A stretch of DNA of 64,000 bases, from positions 1 through 64,000 of the forward strand of contig UQWA01000006.1 of the NCBI GenBank assembly GCA_900544685.1, in the 5' to 3' direction. The notes beneath the pieces are model-generated. The model was given only the letters and a program-made list of their open reading frames with translations, was not told the origin of the DNA and searched no databases. The position numbers and the translations under genes are program-made. This document shows positions 16,614 through 25,797 of this stretch, one piece after another; position 1 is the first letter of the stretch, and every line of letters begins with the position of its first letter. This DNA is from an uncultured Lachnospiraceae bacterium. GTDB taxonomy: Bacteria; Bacillota; Clostridia; Lachnospirales; Lachnospiraceae.

Positions 16614-16642
16614 GTCATAAATACAGCAGGACCTCATATATT
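16614..16642 (+). promoter_or_regulatory. Candidate sigma-E-type sporulation promoter of spoIIIA
   Basis: GTCATAAAT (16614-16622) and CATATATT (16635-16642) are spaced like sigma-E elements (GTCATATT-like -35, CATA-rich -10). They lie about 20 bases upstream of the first ribosome site. In B. subtilis the mother-cell factor sigma-E drives this operon. The match is partial. Confidence 0.4.
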
Positions 16643-16660
16643 AACATAAGAGGTGGTGGG

Positions 16661-17605
16661 ATGGAAAACAGACAGGCGCTGTTACATATTTTTCCGGGAG
16701 GCATCCGGGAAGTACTGGGAAGACTGAATCTGAATTATGAGAAGTTACAGGAGATTCGGCTGCGATCAGAGAGACCGATTGCTGTGTTGTGGGACGGTAA
16801 GGAATACTTTGTGAAGAAAAGCGGTGAAGCCACTGTGTACAGTGCGGATGGGTACTGCCCAGGCAGTCAGGAGATGATGCAGATCATGGAATGTGTATCT
16901 GGCTATTCTATGTATGCATTTGAAGAAGAATTGAGACAGGGGTTTCTGACCATTCAGGGAGGACACCGGATAGGAATTTCAGGAAAAGTTCTTCTGGAGC
17001 ATGGAAAGGTGAAAAATATACGTCATATTGCATTTATCCATATCCGTCTTTGTCATCAGATACCAGGCTGTGCAGATGCGCTGATGCCTTATCTGACGGA
17101 AAAAGAAAATGTGTACCATACACTGATCATATCACCGCCGGGGGCAGGGAAAACAACGCTGCTCAGGGATGTGATTCGTCAGATATCCAATGGCAGTACG
17201 GGATGTGCAGGAAAGAATGTGGCTGTAGTGGATGAGCGCAGTGAACTGGCAGGCAGCTATTACGGAGTTCCGCAGAATGATCTGGGAATACGCACTGATA
17301 TACTGGACGGGTGCCTTAAGGCAGAAGGTATGATGATGATGATCCGTTCTATGGCGCCGGAAGTGATTGCTGTGGATGAGATCGGAGCGGAGGAAGACCA
17401 GAGTGCCATAGAGAGAGCAGTCTGCTGTGGGTGTAAGGTTCTTGCAACGGTACATGGCAGTTCTGTAGAAGATGTTCAGAGGAATCCAGGTATAAGACGA
17501 TTGTGTGAGGAAAACATCTTTGAACGTTACGTAGTTCTGAACAGAGATTATGGCAATGGACAGATTCAGGCTATATATGACGGTACATTCCGTAGACTTC
17601 TGTGA
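16661..17605 (+). CDS. spoIIIAA: Stage III sporulation protein AA (ATPase)
   Basis: A 314-residue mother-cell ATPase of the SpoIIIA-SpoIIQ channel linking mother cell and forespore. It resembles type II/IV secretion ATPases. Walker A is ISPPGAGKTTLLRDV (about residue 165), and Walker B is EVIAVDEIGAEED (about 240). I choose the ATG at 16661 preceded by AGAGGTGGTGGG; a longer in-frame start at 16604 would overlap the promoter and has no ribosome site. It is first of eight genes in the standard order AA to AH and overlaps spoIIIAB by four bases. Confidence 0.96.
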   Translation: MENRQALLHIFPGGIREVLGRLNLNYEKLQEIRLRSERPIAVLWDGKEYFVKKSGEATVYSADGYCPGSQEMMQIMECVSGYSMYAFEEELRQGFLTIQGGHRIGISGKVLLEHGKVKNIRHIAFIHIRLCHQIPGCADALMPYLTEKENVYHTLIISPPGAGKTTLLRDVIRQISNGSTGCAGKNVAVVDERSELAGSYYGVPQNDLGIRTDILDGCLKAEGMMMMIRSMAPEVIAVDEIGAEEDQSAIERAVCCGCKVLATVHGSSVEDVQRNPGIRRLCEENIFERYVVLNRDYGNGQIQAIYDGTFRRLL

Positions 17606-18117
17606 AGGCTCTGGGTATGCTGCTGATTATTATGGCAGGAACTGCACTTGGAAACAGCGTCGGAAATGATCTGAGAAAAAGATACAGAATTTTAATGGAA
17701 CTGAATCTGTTAATGGGATTTTTAAAAGGCGAACTTAGTTACGGATCAGATCCGCTGGAAAAGGTCTTTGAAAGACTGGCTCAAAGAAGTGAAAGCTGTA
17801 TTGGTGTTTTTTTCAGAAGAGCATCGGAAACTATAAAACAGCAGAAAAAAGCATCACTGCAGAGAATTCTGAAAGAAGAACAGGAACAGTGCCTGAAGGG
17901 ATCGGGACTGACAGTCAGAGAACAGGAGCAGCTGGTAAATATTTGCTGTATTCTTGGACATGCAGACCGGATGACCCAGAATGTTACACTGGAAGAATAT
18001 CAGTATGAATTGCGTCAGGAAGGAAAAGATGCAGGAGAACAGATGAAACAGAAAGAGCATATGTACCGGTGTCTTGGATTCATGGGTGGACTGTTTTTTG
18101 CGGTACTGCTGTATTAA
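17602..18117 (+). CDS. spoIIIAB: Stage III sporulation protein AB
   Basis: 171 residues with an N-terminal membrane segment (LGMLLIIMAGTALG), a long helical middle and a C-terminal hydrophobic segment (LGFMGGLFFAVLLY). The layout and length match SpoIIIAB, which resembles type II secretion GspF-like components. The GTG start overlaps the spoIIIAA stop (GTGA). Identification rests strongly on operon position. Confidence 0.93.
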   Translation: MKALGMLLIIMAGTALGNSVGNDLRKRYRILMELNLLMGFLKGELSYGSDPLEKVFERLAQRSESCIGVFFRRASETIKQQKKASLQRILKEEQEQCLKGSGLTVREQEQLVNICCILGHADRMTQNVTLEEYQYELRQEGKDAGEQMKQKEHMYRCLGFMGGLFFAVLLY

Positions 18118-18140
18118 CGCCACTTTAGATGGAGGAACCG

Positions 18141-18335
18141 ATGAGCGTTAATCTGATATTTAAAATAGCTTCGGTGGGAATTCTGGTATCTGTAATCTGT
18201 CAGGTCTTAAAGCACGGAGGTAGAGAGGATCTGGCATCATTGACATCCCTGGCAGGGCTCATACTGGTACTGCTTTGGATTCTGCCTTATATCAATGAAC
18301 TGTTTGATACCATAAAAAATCTGTTTTCACTGTAG
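18141..18335 (+). CDS. spoIIIAC: Stage III sporulation protein AC
   Basis: A 64-residue protein with two membrane helices, typical of SpoIIIAC. The sequence includes IFKIASVGILVSVICQVLKHGGREDLASL, given here in outline only: residues 5-22 form the first helix and 32-55 the second. The ATG at 18141 has GGAGG 5 bases upstream. The upstream in-frame ATG at 18129 would place that ribosome site inside the gene. Confidence 0.92.
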   Translation: MSVNLIFKIASVGILVSVICQVLKHGGREDLASLTSLAGLILVLLWILPYINELFDTIKNLFSL

Positions 18336-18367
18336 CGGACCAAAGCGGTATCTGGAAAGGAGCAGCC

Positions 18368-18754
18368 ATGAACATTATAAAAACAGGAATTCTGGGTCTG
18401 GCAGCAGTGATCTGTGCCATGACGGTAAAAGAACAGAAACCACAGTTTGCCGTACTGGTCAGTCTGGCAGCGGGAATTCTGATCAGTTATAATGCCATTT
18501 TCCGGCTGAAAACTATTTCTCAGCTTTTGGAAAATCTGACAGAATATACAGCAATCCGCAGTTCCTGGTTTTTGATTTTGGTGAAGATTGTGGGCATCTC
18601 CTATGTGTCAGAGTTTTCATCCGGAATCTGTAAAGACGCGGGGTATCATGCGATTGCAGGACAGATAGAGATCTTTGGAAAAATAGCAATTCTGACGGTC
18701 AGCATGCCAGTGATTCTGGCATTATTTCAGACAGTAACAGAATTTCTTGCCTGA
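18368..18754 (+). CDS. spoIIIAD: Stage III sporulation protein AD
   Basis: A 128-residue membrane protein with four hydrophobic segments. Features typical of the SpoIIIAC/AD family are GILGLAAVICAMTVKEQKPQ at the N-terminus and FSSGICKDAGYHAIAGQIEI near residue 80. AAAGGAGC precedes the ATG. It lies between AC and AE as expected. Confidence 0.95.
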   Translation: MNIIKTGILGLAAVICAMTVKEQKPQFAVLVSLAAGILISYNAIFRLKTISQLLENLTEYTAIRSSWFLILVKIVGISYVSEFSSGICKDAGYHAIAGQIEIFGKIAILTVSMPVILALFQTVTEFLA

Positions 18755-18755
18755 T

Positions 18756-19889
18756 ATGAGAAGATATGGAATGCAAATAGTGCTGCTGTGCATTCTTTTG
18801 TCAGCTTTGTCTGGAAGGGTATATGCACAGGAAACGCAGATAGAAACTTATGTGGAGGAACTGAATCTTCAGTCCGTGCAGCAGAGCGTGGACGAGATGC
18901 TGCCACAGGATCATCTGGATATCCGAAATATGGTCTTGCAGCTTTGTCAGGGAAAGGTGCCGTTTTCCCTGGAGAATGTATGGAGAATTATGGAAAATAC
19001 ACTGTTTTCGGAAATGAACAAACAGAGGACAAGAATTGTACAGATTCTGATTCTGGCAATTGCGGCCTCTGTTTTTTCAAATTTTATGGGAGCATTTTCC
19101 GAGAACAGAATACAGGAAATTGCCTTTTATATGGTTTATCTGTTACTGTTGACATTTTTGCTGGAGAGTTTTGGAGAATTAAGCCAGGTTGCAGAAAAAA
19201 CGATGGGGAATATTCTGGAATTTATGCGCCTTCTTTTACCTGTGTATCTGCTGGCAGCGTCACTGGCAGCAAAGCAGCTTACAGCGGTGGGCTTCTATGA
19301 GGTGACATTGTTTTTGATTACCATGGTGCAGAGTCTGATCCAGTATGTGCTGCTTCCGGGCATCAACTGCTATGTAATGCTTGCTATATTAAACAATGTG
19401 ACCAGGGAATCTTATCTGTCCAGAATGACAGAACTGTTAAAAGATGTGGTGACTTGGATACTTAGATCACTGTTTGCTTTGGTAATCGGGGTGCAGACTA
19501 TACAGAAATTGATTTTTCCGGTACTGGATACCATGAAAAACTCTATCTGGATCAAGGCAGGGAGCGCCATTCCGGTTGTGGGAAATACTCTGAGTGGTGT
19601 AACAGAAATGATTTTAAGTACGGCAGCGGTGCTGAAGAATGCAGTGGGAGCAGGAGGGATGCTGGTGCTGTTGTATATCTGCATCCGTCCGGTGCTGCGA
19701 CTTATGCTTTGTCTGCTTCTGTATAAACTGGCTGGTGCGGTGATACAGCCTGTGGCAGATCCCAGATTTGCAGAATGTATTGACAAAATGGCAGATGCAG
19801 TGGCGCTTCTGCTGATGGCGGTGGCAGTTACCGGGGTGATGTTCTTCCTGACCATTGCCATTGTAACAACTGCGGGAGGCGTAGTATGA
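18756..19889 (+). CDS. spoIIIAE: Stage III sporulation protein AE
   Basis: About 377 residues. An N-terminal signal-like helix (IVLLCILLSALSGRVYAQ) is followed by a soluble segment and then about six to seven membrane helices. It is the large membrane subunit of the SpoIIIA channel. The start is uncertain: TTG 18747, ATG 18756 and ATG 18774 are in frame and none has a strong ribosome site; coupling to the spoIIIAD stop at 18754 favours 18747 or 18756. It overlaps spoIIIAF by four bases. Confidence 0.93.
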   Translation: MRRYGMQIVLLCILLSALSGRVYAQETQIETYVEELNLQSVQQSVDEMLPQDHLDIRNMVLQLCQGKVPFSLENVWRIMENTLFSEMNKQRTRIVQILILAIAASVFSNFMGAFSENRIQEIAFYMVYLLLLTFLLESFGELSQVAEKTMGNILEFMRLLLPVYLLAASLAAKQLTAVGFYEVTLFLITMVQSLIQYVLLPGINCYVMLAILNNVTRESYLSRMTELLKDVVTWILRSLFALVIGVQTIQKLIFPVLDTMKNSIWIKAGSAIPVVGNTLSGVTEMILSTAAVLKNAVGAGGMLVLLYICIRPVLRLMLCLLLYKLAGAVIQPVADPRFAECIDKMADAVALLLMAVAVTGVMFFLTIAIVTTAGGVV

Positions 19890-20401
19890 GTGGCTGGCGT
19901 GAATGGCTGAAACAGGTGATATTCTGTATCTGTTTTCTGGAATTCCTGTATCAGATTCTTCCAGGAAAAAAATGGCAGAAATATCTGAAATTTACCGGAG
20001 GGCTGGTTTTTGTCCTGGTGCTGTTTCAACCGGTATTACAGGTTTTTTCTCTTGACGGGAAACTGGAACAGGCAGCATGGAAGTGGCAGATCAGGGAAGA
20101 GAGTGTGCAGCTTCAGGAAGCACAGAAAGAACTGGAGGAGCTCCAGAATGAACAGATCCGTCAGAGTTATTGCAGGGAACTGGAGAGACGGATACAGGAC
20201 AGTATAGAATACTGTGGGGGAAAAGTACAGAGGGTACAGGTTACTCTCAGTCAGGGGGAGAACATGCAGATAGAAAAAGTGAAAATCTGCCTGATGGAGA
20301 ATCCACCTGGGAGAAACAGACTGCGGGAAGAACTGGCAGTGGCGTATGGACTGCGACTTGCCCAGATACAGATCCGTGTGACAGGGGAAAGCAAGTCCTG
20401 A
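19886..20401 (+). CDS. spoIIIAF: Stage III sporulation protein AF
   Basis: 171 residues. Two N-terminal membrane helices (residues 10-27 and 36-55) precede a soluble ring-forming-like domain with VQRVQVTLSQGENMQIEKVK. This layout matches SpoIIIAF. The ATG overlaps the AE stop (ATGA). Confidence 0.93.
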   Translation: MSGWREWLKQVIFCICFLEFLYQILPGKKWQKYLKFTGGLVFVLVLFQPVLQVFSLDGKLEQAAWKWQIREESVQLQEAQKELEELQNEQIRQSYCRELERRIQDSIEYCGGKVQRVQVTLSQGENMQIEKVKICLMENPPGRNRLREELAVAYGLRLAQIQIRVTGESKS

Positions 20402-20417
20402 ACAGAATGGAGTAATC

Positions 20418-21011
20418 GTGAAAAAGTGGGAAGGAGAACAAAAAAAGCAGGTGATACCGGTAAAGTGGAGGGAAATCAAGAAAGAATACTGGATTGTTTT
20501 GCTGCTGGTGGGCATACTGATTATGACCGTAGTTTTTCCGTCGGAGAAAGATACCGGGGTATCCGTACTGACAGAACCAGACACGACGGATACAGAAAGC
20601 ACGGCACAGACACGGGAGATAGAACAGTACGAAGAAAAACTGGAGACACTGCTTGGACAGATGGAAGGCGCAGGAAAAGTGAAAGTGATGATTACTGAAT
20701 CTGCCAGTCGGGAAAATGTGGTAGAAAAGGATGTACCTTATACTATCCAGATGAGTCAGAACGGTACCGATGAGGAGAATGGAACGAAGAACCAGCAGGA
20801 AAACCGGGAGGAAAGCACCGTATATGAAAGAGATGCCCAGGGAAAGGAAGCACCATATGTGAAAAAGACACTGGCGCCCCAGATTGAAGGGGTGCTGGTT
20901 CTGGCACAAGGCGGAGATAACGCAGTAGTATCTGCCAATATAACCGAAGCAGTTATGGCATTATTTGGTATTGAAGCGCATAAAATCAAAGTAATGAAGA
21001 TGATGTATTAA
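20418..21011 (+). CDS. spoIIIAG: Stage III sporulation protein AG
   Basis: 197 residues, GTG start. A single membrane segment (YWIVLLLVGILIMTVVF, about residues 25-41) precedes an extracytoplasmic domain with the conserved LETLLGQMEGAGKVKVMITE and EGVLVLAQGGDNAVVSANI. In B. subtilis SpoIIIAG forms a large ring in the intermembrane space. It follows AF after 16 bases. Confidence 0.95.
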   Translation: MKKWEGEQKKQVIPVKWREIKKEYWIVLLLVGILIMTVVFPSEKDTGVSVLTEPDTTDTESTAQTREIEQYEEKLETLLGQMEGAGKVKVMITESASRENVVEKDVPYTIQMSQNGTDEENGTKNQQENREESTVYERDAQGKEAPYVKKTLAPQIEGVLVLAQGGDNAVVSANITEAVMALFGIEAHKIKVMKMMY

Positions 21012-21024
21012 AGGAGGAAAAAAG

Positions 21025-21600
21025 GTGAAACATATGGTAAAGAAGAACCAGATGATTATCACCGCACTGGCAGTAATGATTGCGGTGGCAGGATACCTGA
21101 ATTATTCAGGAACTCAGTTGGAAGAAGCAGTATCCAGACAGACATCCCAGGAAGAACAGGTGTTGATGGAGAATGGCTATGATGTGACTCCGGAAGGGGA
21201 GGTGACGGATACACCGGGAGAAGCGGTACTCACCAGTGTAAACGGCTCGGAGTTTTCCGCATCCGCAAAACTGACAAGAGAACAGCTTCGTGCCCAGAAT
21301 AAAGAGACCTTGATGGAAGTGATCAACAATGACACCATTGCCGAGGAGCAGAAACAGACTGCTATCGACAGCATCACGTCTCTTACCGACATAGCGGAGC
21401 GCGAAGCGGCAGCGGAACTCTTGTTAGATGCAAAAGGGTTTGAAGACAGTGTGGTAAGTATTACGGATAACAGTGCCGATGTAGTGATTAACATGGCAGA
21501 GATATCTGACAGTCAGAGAGCCCAGATAGAAGACATTGTGAAAAGAAAAGCAGAGATACCGGGAGAAAACATTATTATCACTCCAGTGAGTGCAGAATAA
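21025..21600 (+). CDS. spoIIIAH: Stage III sporulation protein AH
   Basis: 191 residues. One N-terminal membrane helix (QMIITALAVMIAVAGYLNYS) precedes a linker and a C-terminal YscJ-like domain ending in AQIEDIVKRKAEIPGENIII. SpoIIIAH binds forespore SpoIIQ to close the channel. The GTG start has a full AAAGGAGG site. It is the last gene of the operon. No spoIIQ gene is in this window. Confidence 0.95.
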   Translation: MKHMVKKNQMIITALAVMIAVAGYLNYSGTQLEEAVSRQTSQEEQVLMENGYDVTPEGEVTDTPGEAVLTSVNGSEFSASAKLTREQLRAQNKETLMEVINNDTIAEEQKQTAIDSITSLTDIAEREAAAELLLDAKGFEDSVVSITDNSADVVINMAEISDSQRAQIEDIVKRKAEIPGENIIITPVSAE

Positions 21601-21619
21601 GAGAATGCAACAAAACGTG

Positions 21620-21650
21620 GAGCCGCCTTGACAGCGGCTCTTTCCTCTGG
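21620..21650 (+). terminator. Probable terminator after spoIIIAH
   Basis: GAGCCGC (21620-21626) pairs with GCGGCTC (21634-21640), followed by TTTCCTCT. The U-tract is short and interrupted. Confidence 0.6.
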
Positions 21651-21743
21651 TAGAATTTACGGGTTAAGATGATTATAGAGTGAATTGCCGGGTATATAAC
21701 AGTCTGGAAACCCGAGGCATTCTTGAATATGGAGGAGAAGAAA

Positions 21744-23333
21744 GTGGCAGATATTACAAGTGAGATAAAGAAACGAAGAACCTTTGCGATTATATCCCAC
21801 CCGGATGCAGGAAAAACAACATTAACAGAGAAATTTCTGCTTTACGGAGGAGCCATCAACCTTGCAGGATCTGTAAAGGGAAAGGCAACCGCCCGTCATG
21901 CAGTATCAGACTGGATGGAGATTGAGAAAGAAAGAGGTATTTCTGTCACATCCTCTGTTCTTCAGTTTAATTATGATGGCTATTGTATCAACATTCTGGA
22001 TACACCGGGACACCAGGATTTCTCGGAGGATACTTACCGTACTCTGATGGCTGCAGATTCCGCAGTCATGGTTATTGATGCTTCCAAAGGTGTGGAGGCA
22101 CAGACCCGAAAATTGTTTAAGGTATGTGTGATGCGTCATATTCCGATTTTTACTTTTATCAACAAAATGGATCGAGATGCAAATGATACCTTCGAACTGT
22201 TGGATGATATTGAGAAAGAACTGGGTATTGCCACCTGCCCGATTAACTGGCCAATTGGTTCCGGCAAAGAATTCAAGGGTGTATACGAGCGTGGCAGCCG
22301 AAAGGTGACCATATTTAAAGATACCGAAAAAGGAACAAAGGAAGGTCTGGCAGAAGAGATCTCTGTAGATTCACCGGAATTGAAGGAATTTGTAGGAGAA
22401 GATCATTATGGACAGCTTATGGACGAGATTGAACTGTTAGATGGTGCCAGCGCAGAGTTTGATCAGGAACTGGTGGACAAGGGAGAACTTTCCCCTGTAT
22501 TTTTCGGGTCAGCCCTGACCAACTTCGGGGTAGAGATTTTTCTGAAACATTTCCTTCAGATGACCACATCTCCGCTTCCTCGTGTGGCAGATATCGGCGT
22601 AATTGATCCGATTAAGGAAGATTTTTCAGCATTCGTATTTAAGATTCAGGCAAATATGAACAAGGCACACAGAGACCGTATTGCTTTTATGCGTATTTGT
22701 TCAGGAAGATTTGATGCAGGTATGGAAGTATACCATGTGCAGGGAGACAAGAAGCAGCGTCTTTCTCAGCCGCAGCAGATGATGGCACAGGAACGTCATG
22801 TGGTGGATGAAGCCTATGCAGGGGATATTATCGGTGTGTTTGATCCGGGTATCTATTCTATCGGTGATACTATCTGTATGCCAGGCAAGAAGTTCTGTTA
22901 TGAGGGAATTCCGACATTCGCACCGGAACATTTTGCAAGAGTACGCCAGGTGGATACCATGAAGAGAAAACAGTTTGTAAAGGGGATCACTCAGATTGCA
23001 CAGGAAGGTGCGATTCAGATTTTTCAGGAGTACAATACCGGACTGGAAGAAATTATTGTGGGTGTAGTCGGTGTACTGCAGTTTGAGGTACTGAAGTATC
23101 GTCTGGAAAATGAATATAACGTAGAGATTCGTCTGGAAAATCTGCCTTATGAGCATATCCGCTGGATCGAAAATGAAGACTTTGATCTGAATAAGCTGGT
23201 AGGTACATCCGATATGAAGAAGGTCAAGGATATGAAGGGTAATCCACTGCTGATCTGGGTAAATTCCTGGAGCATCGGCATGACACTGGACCGTAACCCG
23301 GGATTAAAACTGGCTGAATTCGGACGCCAGTAG
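21744..23333 (+). CDS. prfC: Peptide chain release factor 3
   Basis: A translational GTPase that recycles RF1/RF2 after termination. P-loop is SHPDAGKTT (about residue 18). Other GTPase motifs are DTPGH (about 86) and NKMDRDAND (about 140). The remainder matches RF3 domains II and III through RQVDTMKRKQFVKG. I place the start at GTG 21744, with GGAGG 8 bases upstream, giving 529 residues, the same length as the E. coli protein. The ATG at 21729 overlaps that ribosome site. Confidence 0.96.
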   Translation: MADITSEIKKRRTFAIISHPDAGKTTLTEKFLLYGGAINLAGSVKGKATARHAVSDWMEIEKERGISVTSSVLQFNYDGYCINILDTPGHQDFSEDTYRTLMAADSAVMVIDASKGVEAQTRKLFKVCVMRHIPIFTFINKMDRDANDTFELLDDIEKELGIATCPINWPIGSGKEFKGVYERGSRKVTIFKDTEKGTKEGLAEEISVDSPELKEFVGEDHYGQLMDEIELLDGASAEFDQELVDKGELSPVFFGSALTNFGVEIFLKHFLQMTTSPLPRVADIGVIDPIKEDFSAFVFKIQANMNKAHRDRIAFMRICSGRFDAGMEVYHVQGDKKQRLSQPQQMMAQERHVVDEAYAGDIIGVFDPGIYSIGDTICMPGKKFCYEGIPTFAPEHFARVRQVDTMKRKQFVKGITQIAQEGAIQIFQEYNTGLEEIIVGVVGVLQFEVLKYRLENEYNVEIRLENLPYEHIRWIENEDFDLNKLVGTSDMKKVKDMKGNPLLIWVNSWSIGMTLDRNPGLKLAEFGRQ

Positions 23334-23347
23334 TTATCACGTTCGAC

Positions 23348-23376
23348 TTGAAAAAGACAGGAAAGTTTGTTATACT
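23348..23376 (+). promoter_or_regulatory. Promoter of the Asp23/Gls24-nusB-dxs-recN region
   Basis: TTGAAA and TATACT are separated by exactly 17 bases. This is the last clear promoter I see before the long co-directional run ending at recN. Confidence 0.7.
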
Positions 23377-23467
23377 GTGTGTTAGAATTGATTAGGAGTG
23401 CCTGATTCGATTTGTGAAAGTACAAAAGCAGGTACGATCAGGAAACGCCGCAAAGGAGGTCTCCGGT

Positions 23468-23854
23468 ATGGGAAAAGAAGAAGTTCAGAAGAATTATACA
23501 GTAAGCAGCATTGACGGAATGGGTCAGGTTCAGATATCCAATGAAGTAGTGACAATTATTGCAGGATTGGCGGCCACAGAAGTAAAAGGTGTGGCAAGCA
23601 TGGTTGGCAATATCACCAACGAACTGGTCAGCAAGCTTGGTATCAAGAATCTTTCTAAAGGTGTGAAGATTGCCATTGAGAACGATGCAGTAAGCGTAGA
23701 TCTTGCACTGAATCTTGATTATGGCTACAGTATTCCAAAGACCTGTGAGAAGGTTCAGGAAAAAGTAAAGACCGCCATTGAGAGCATGACAGGTCTTACA
23801 GTGGAGAATGTAAACATTAAGATTGCCAATGTGACAATGGAGAACGGAAAATAA
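23468..23854 (+). CDS. Asp23/Gls24 family envelope stress response protein
   Basis: A 128-residue DUF322/Asp23 protein. The family core is GQVQISNEVVTIIAGLAATE (about residues 18-37), followed by VKIAIENDAVSVDLALNLDYG and TVENVNIKIANV. Staphylococcal Asp23 is membrane-associated and alkali-stress linked; clostridial copies before nusB are conserved but of unclear role. AAAGGAGG lies 9 bases before the ATG at 23468. A longer frame from 23414 is rejected. Confidence 0.92.
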   Translation: MGKEEVQKNYTVSSIDGMGQVQISNEVVTIIAGLAATEVKGVASMVGNITNELVSKLGIKNLSKGVKIAIENDAVSVDLALNLDYGYSIPKTCEKVQEKVKTAIESMTGLTVENVNIKIANVTMENGK

Positions 23855-23886
23855 ATACGTTGCGGTGGCAACCCACCGCAGGTGGA

Positions 23887-23914
23887 GAATCCTGCATGCA
23901 GGATTCTTTTTCTT
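23887..23914 (+). terminator. Terminator-like hairpin between the Gls24 gene and nusB
   Basis: The palindrome GAATCCTGCATGCAGGATTC (23887-23906) is followed by TTTTTCTT. A second hairpin, GCGGTGG-CAA-CCCACCGC, lies just before it. I see no separate nusB promoter after it, so partial read-through is likely. Confidence 0.7.
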
Positions 23915-23938
23915 ATCAGAGAATTAAAGGAGTGTAAG

Positions 23939-24343
23939 ATGAGCAGAAGAGAAATTCGGGAACATATCTTTAAGTTATTATTTTTACTGGAATTTTATAA
24001 GGGAGAAGAGCTGAACGAACAGGCAGAGCGTTACCTGGATGAAGTAGAAGAAGCAGTTCCGACAGAGGAAGAAGCAGCTTATATCCGCGGCAGATTCCAC
24101 AAAATTGAAGAAAAGATCGAGGAACTGGACAAGATGCTCAATGAAGCATCCAAAGGATGGAAGGTAAACCGTATGTCCAAAGTGGATCTTGCGATCATGA
24201 GACTGGCTGTTTATGAGATGAAGATGGATGAAGACATTCCGGTTAAGGTTGCAATCAATGAAGCAGTGGAACTGGCAAAGAAGTTTGGCGGAGATGATTC
24301 ACCGGCATTTGTAAACGGTGTACTGGCAAAACTGGCAGATTAG
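23939..24343 (+). CDS. nusB: Transcription antitermination factor NusB
   Basis: 134 residues, all helical. It contains SRREIREHIFKLLFLLEFY at the N-terminus and the signature VPVKVAINEAVELAKKFG near residue 100, then FVNGVLAKLAD at the C-terminus. It binds boxA RNA with NusE (S10) in rRNA antitermination. The ATG at 23939 follows AAAGGAG by 5 to 6 bases. The upstream frame from 23882 crosses the terminator hairpin and is rejected. Confidence 0.95.
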   Translation: MSRREIREHIFKLLFLLEFYKGEELNEQAERYLDEVEEAVPTEEEAAYIRGRFHKIEEKIEELDKMLNEASKGWKVNRMSKVDLAIMRLAVYEMKMDEDIPVKVAINEAVELAKKFGGDDSPAFVNGVLAKLAD

Positions 24344-24355
24344 TCAGAAGAATTT

Positions 24356-25561
24356 ATGGGAAACATATATACCATCAGGCAGGTAAACCGCTATATCAGC
24401 AACATGTTTACCCAGGATTTTATGCTGAACCGGATCTATGTGAAGGGAGAAGTATCTAACTGCAAGTATCATACATCCGGCCATATTTATTTTTCACTGA
24501 AGGACGATTCCGGAAGTCTGGCATGTGTCATGTTTGCGGGCAGCAGAAGTGGTCTGAAGTTTCACATGGAGAACGGACAGAGCGTAATCGTTCTGGGAAA
24601 TGTCAGTGTGTACGAGCGGGACGGTAAATATCAGTTATATGCAAAGGAGATTGTGCTGGACGGCATTGGTCTGCTATATGAGAAGTTTCAGGCAATGAAG
24701 CAGGAACTGGAGGATATGGGGATGTTTGCCCCGGAATATAAGCAGCCCATTCCTGTTTTTTCCAGACGTGTGGGGATTGTGACTGCACCGACAGGTGCGG
24801 CAATCCGGGACATCATGAATATTTCCTATCGGAGGAATCCCTATGTACAGCTTATATTATATCCTGCACTGGTACAAGGCGAGGGTGCGGCAGACAGCAT
24901 TGTGCGTGGAATTGAGATACTGGATCAGAGTGGCGTGGATGTGATCATTGTCGGAAGAGGCGGTGGATCCATGGAGGATCTTTGGGCATTTAACGAAGAA
25001 AAAGTGGCAAGGGCTATTTTTCAGTGTAACACGCCTGTCATATCCGCAGTGGGACATGAGACGGATTTTACCATAGCAGACTATGTGGCAGATCTGCGGG
25101 CTCCCACACCATCCGCTGCTGCCGAGCTTGCTGTGGCAGATATAATTGGAATTCAGGAACAGTTACAGAAGATGGAAGAACGGTTTCGGACACGGATGAC
25201 TGACCGTATCGAGGACGAAAGAAGAGAAGTACGTCATCTTCAGTCCAGACTGAATGTCTTAAGTCCGCAGAACCAGATCAGGGAAAAGTACCAGATTCTG
25301 ACAGAGAAAGAAGAAAAACTGCAGTATTTCATGAGACTGGTGCTGAAGAATAAGAGACACCAGATGCTGTTATATGCAGAACGTATGAAAGGTTTGTCCC
25401 CACTGGACAAGCTGAAGCAGGGGTACTCCTATACCGCAGACGAAGATGGACACAAGGTGACCGAGGTAGATCAGGTACAGGAAGGAGACTTATTACAGAT
25501 CTATGTATCAGATGGACAGATTCTGGCAGAAGTAAAAGACACAAAGAAAGCAGATAAGTGA
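24356..25561 (+). CDS. xseA: Exodeoxyribonuclease VII large subunit
   Basis: 401 residues. An N-terminal OB fold (VKGEVSNCKYHTSGHIYFSL, about residues 24-43) precedes the catalytic region with VTAPTGAAIRDI, GRGGGSMEDLWAFNEE and ISAVGHETDFTIADYVADLR. A coiled-coil C-terminus follows. With XseB it degrades single-stranded DNA from either end. It starts 12 bases after nusB and overlaps or abuts xseB. Confidence 0.96.
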   Translation: MGNIYTIRQVNRYISNMFTQDFMLNRIYVKGEVSNCKYHTSGHIYFSLKDDSGSLACVMFAGSRSGLKFHMENGQSVIVLGNVSVYERDGKYQLYAKEIVLDGIGLLYEKFQAMKQELEDMGMFAPEYKQPIPVFSRRVGIVTAPTGAAIRDIMNISYRRNPYVQLILYPALVQGEGAADSIVRGIEILDQSGVDVIIVGRGGGSMEDLWAFNEEKVARAIFQCNTPVISAVGHETDFTIADYVADLRAPTPSAAAELAVADIIGIQEQLQKMEERFRTRMTDRIEDERREVRHLQSRLNVLSPQNQIREKYQILTEKEEKLQYFMRLVLKNKRHQMLLYAERMKGLSPLDKLKQGYSYTADEDGHKVTEVDQVQEGDLLQIYVSDGQILAEVKDTKKADK

Positions 25562-25569
25562 GGCTGATG

Positions 25570-25797
25570 ATGGGACAGGAAAAGGAAAAAGAAGATCTTA
25601 CACTGGAAGAATCTTTTGAAAAACTGGAAGAATTGCTTTCTATCCTGGAAAACAGAGATACCACACTGGAAGCATCTTTTCAGACATATAAAGAGGGGAT
25701 GGAACTGATCAAAAGCTGCAATGAGAAGTTGGATACAGTGGAAAAAAAGATGCAGATCATAAATGAAGAGGGTGAATACAGTGACTTTCAGAGATGA
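25570..25797 (+). CDS. xseB: Exodeoxyribonuclease VII small subunit
   Basis: About 75 residues. The XseB pattern LTLEESFEKLEELLSILENR is followed by TLEASFQTYKEGMELIKSCN. The start could be GTG 25558, ATG 25567 or ATG 25570; the last has GAGG 6 bases upstream and gives the usual length. The gene end overlaps the start of ispA. Confidence 0.93.
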   Translation: MGQEKEKEDLTLEESFEKLEELLSILENRDTTLEASFQTYKEGMELIKSCNEKLDTVEKKMQIINEEGEYSDFQR